Source: an uncultured Ectothiorhodospiraceae bacterium
GTDB taxonomy: Bacteria; Pseudomonadota; Gammaproteobacteria; UBA9214
Direction of reading: 5' to 3'
NCBI GenBank assembly: GCA_947258615.1
Contig: CAMYIX010000049.1
Location: 1-43,490 of the forward strand
DNA length: 43,490 nt
In this document: in pieces, positions 43,119 to 43,490 of the stretch
Position numbering within the stretch: position 1 is the stretch's first letter
Layout: each line of letters opens with the position of its first letter
Made by a program: the position numbers and the translations under genes
The notes under the pieces: model-generated
The model's input: only the letters and a program-made list of their open reading frames with translations
The model's database searches: none
Told to the model about the DNA's origin: nothing

Positions 43119-43490
43119 TCAGTTGACCGGTGTTGCCCTGCTGTTTCCGCTTGCTTCCCTGATCAGCTCCACGCTGGTCAGCTGCAGTTCATCACCGCTA
43201 ACCAGCCGGGTATGCCAGTCGCCGCAGGCGGCGCAGACCAGCCGGTTGGGCAGGGCAGCGGTGGTCTGGCCACAGTGTTCGCAGCTGACCCGTAGTGGCA
43301 GCTGATCGATGACCAGTTCGGCGCCATCCGCCAGCGTGCCGGCACTGGCAATGGGGTAGGCCTGCTCCAGCAACCGCGGTTCCACCCCGGAGAGCGGGCC
43401 GATACCCAGTCGAATCAGGGCCACCCGCTGTGCGGTCCGTTCGCGCGCGATGGCCTCGACCTGGCCGATCAGTGCCTGGCAGACGGAGAG
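43119..43490 (-). CDS. hypA: Hydrogenase nickel metallochaperone HypA, N-terminus cut by window edge
   Basis: Read on the minus strand from the window edge: LSVCQALIGQVEAIARERT, then VALIRLGIGPLSGVEP. The MHE that should precede LSV lies just outside the window; its His2 binds Ni in the family. The zinc-binding cysteines CEHCG and CAACG are present near the C-terminus. 123 codons are seen before the stop, so only about three are missing. It is the first visible gene of the hypA-B-D-F unit. Confidence 0.93.
   Translation of the reverse strand, partial: LSVCQALIGQVEAIARERTAQRVALIRLGIGPLSGVEPRLLEQAYPIASAGTLADGAELVIDQLPLRVSCEHCGQTTAALPNRLVCAACGDWHTRLVSGDELQLTSVELIREASGNSRATPVN

Noticed and set aside
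1..43490. tRNA or rRNA genes
   Set aside because: I saw no cloverleaf-like GGTTCGANNCC arms with a matching acceptor stem and no rRNA signature, though short RNAs could be missed by eye.

Overview
The window is high-GC DNA from what looks like a sulfur-oxidising gammaproteobacterium, probably of the Chromatiales type. The reasons are a complete dissimilatory sat-aprB-aprA block, a gammaproteobacterial-style FNR with a perfect FNR box, and a full set of ordinary gammaproteobacterial housekeeping genes (dxs, purK, purC, gshA, hemN). The species cannot be fixed from this sequence alone.

Layout. 1-6.0 kb: the end of a TauE/SafE anion exporter, then sat, aprB and aprA with a strong terminator, then a YkgJ-type cysteine-cluster protein. 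This is the AMP-dependent sulfite-to-sulfate branch (APS reductase, ATP sulfurylase). 6.0-6.9 kb: an intergenic island of nested repeats. 6.9-20.1 kb: dxs, an SPFH-domain membrane protein, a run of small membrane proteins (PLDc_N-like, DUF6498-like, CREST/ceramidase-like, DUF2784) broken by a second repeat island at 12.2-12.8 kb, an M48 lipoprotein protease, a histidine phosphatase, a DUF3592 protein, an HPP-family protein, purK with a gutted purE remnant upstream, purC and a DUF302 protein. 20.1-25.4 kb: an unknown protein, a DUF2238 protein, gshA, fnr and hemN.

25.4-43.5 kb is a hydrogen-metabolism region. A four-gene operon on the + strand encodes a group 3b-type [NiFe] hydrogenase (sulfhydrogenase architecture: HydB-, HydG-, HydD- and HydA-like). 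Its large subunit is fused in frame to a HybD/HycI-type maturation protease. A perfect FNR box lies in the gap shared with divergent hemN. Converging on the operon is hypE, followed by a CBS-domain protein and an ArsB/NhaD-like permease. Beyond a Kef-type antiporter, a P-type ATPase and a third repeat island lie hypA (cut by the window edge), hypB, hypD and hypF. No hypC is visible in the window.

How the parts fit. FNR would sense low oxygen and may switch on oxygen-independent haem synthesis and the NAD(P)-linked hydrogenase together. HypA/B insert nickel and HypD/E/F build the Fe(CN)2CO group, after which the protease that is part of the HydA precursor would cut the chain after the Cys-x-x-Cys-x-x-His motif and so release itself. 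The three repeat islands share the same modules: a TIR-bounded element carrying a decayed REP-associated transposase fragment, a GC-rich inverted 'CCGCAGAGACGCGGAG' module, and a third 50-base module.
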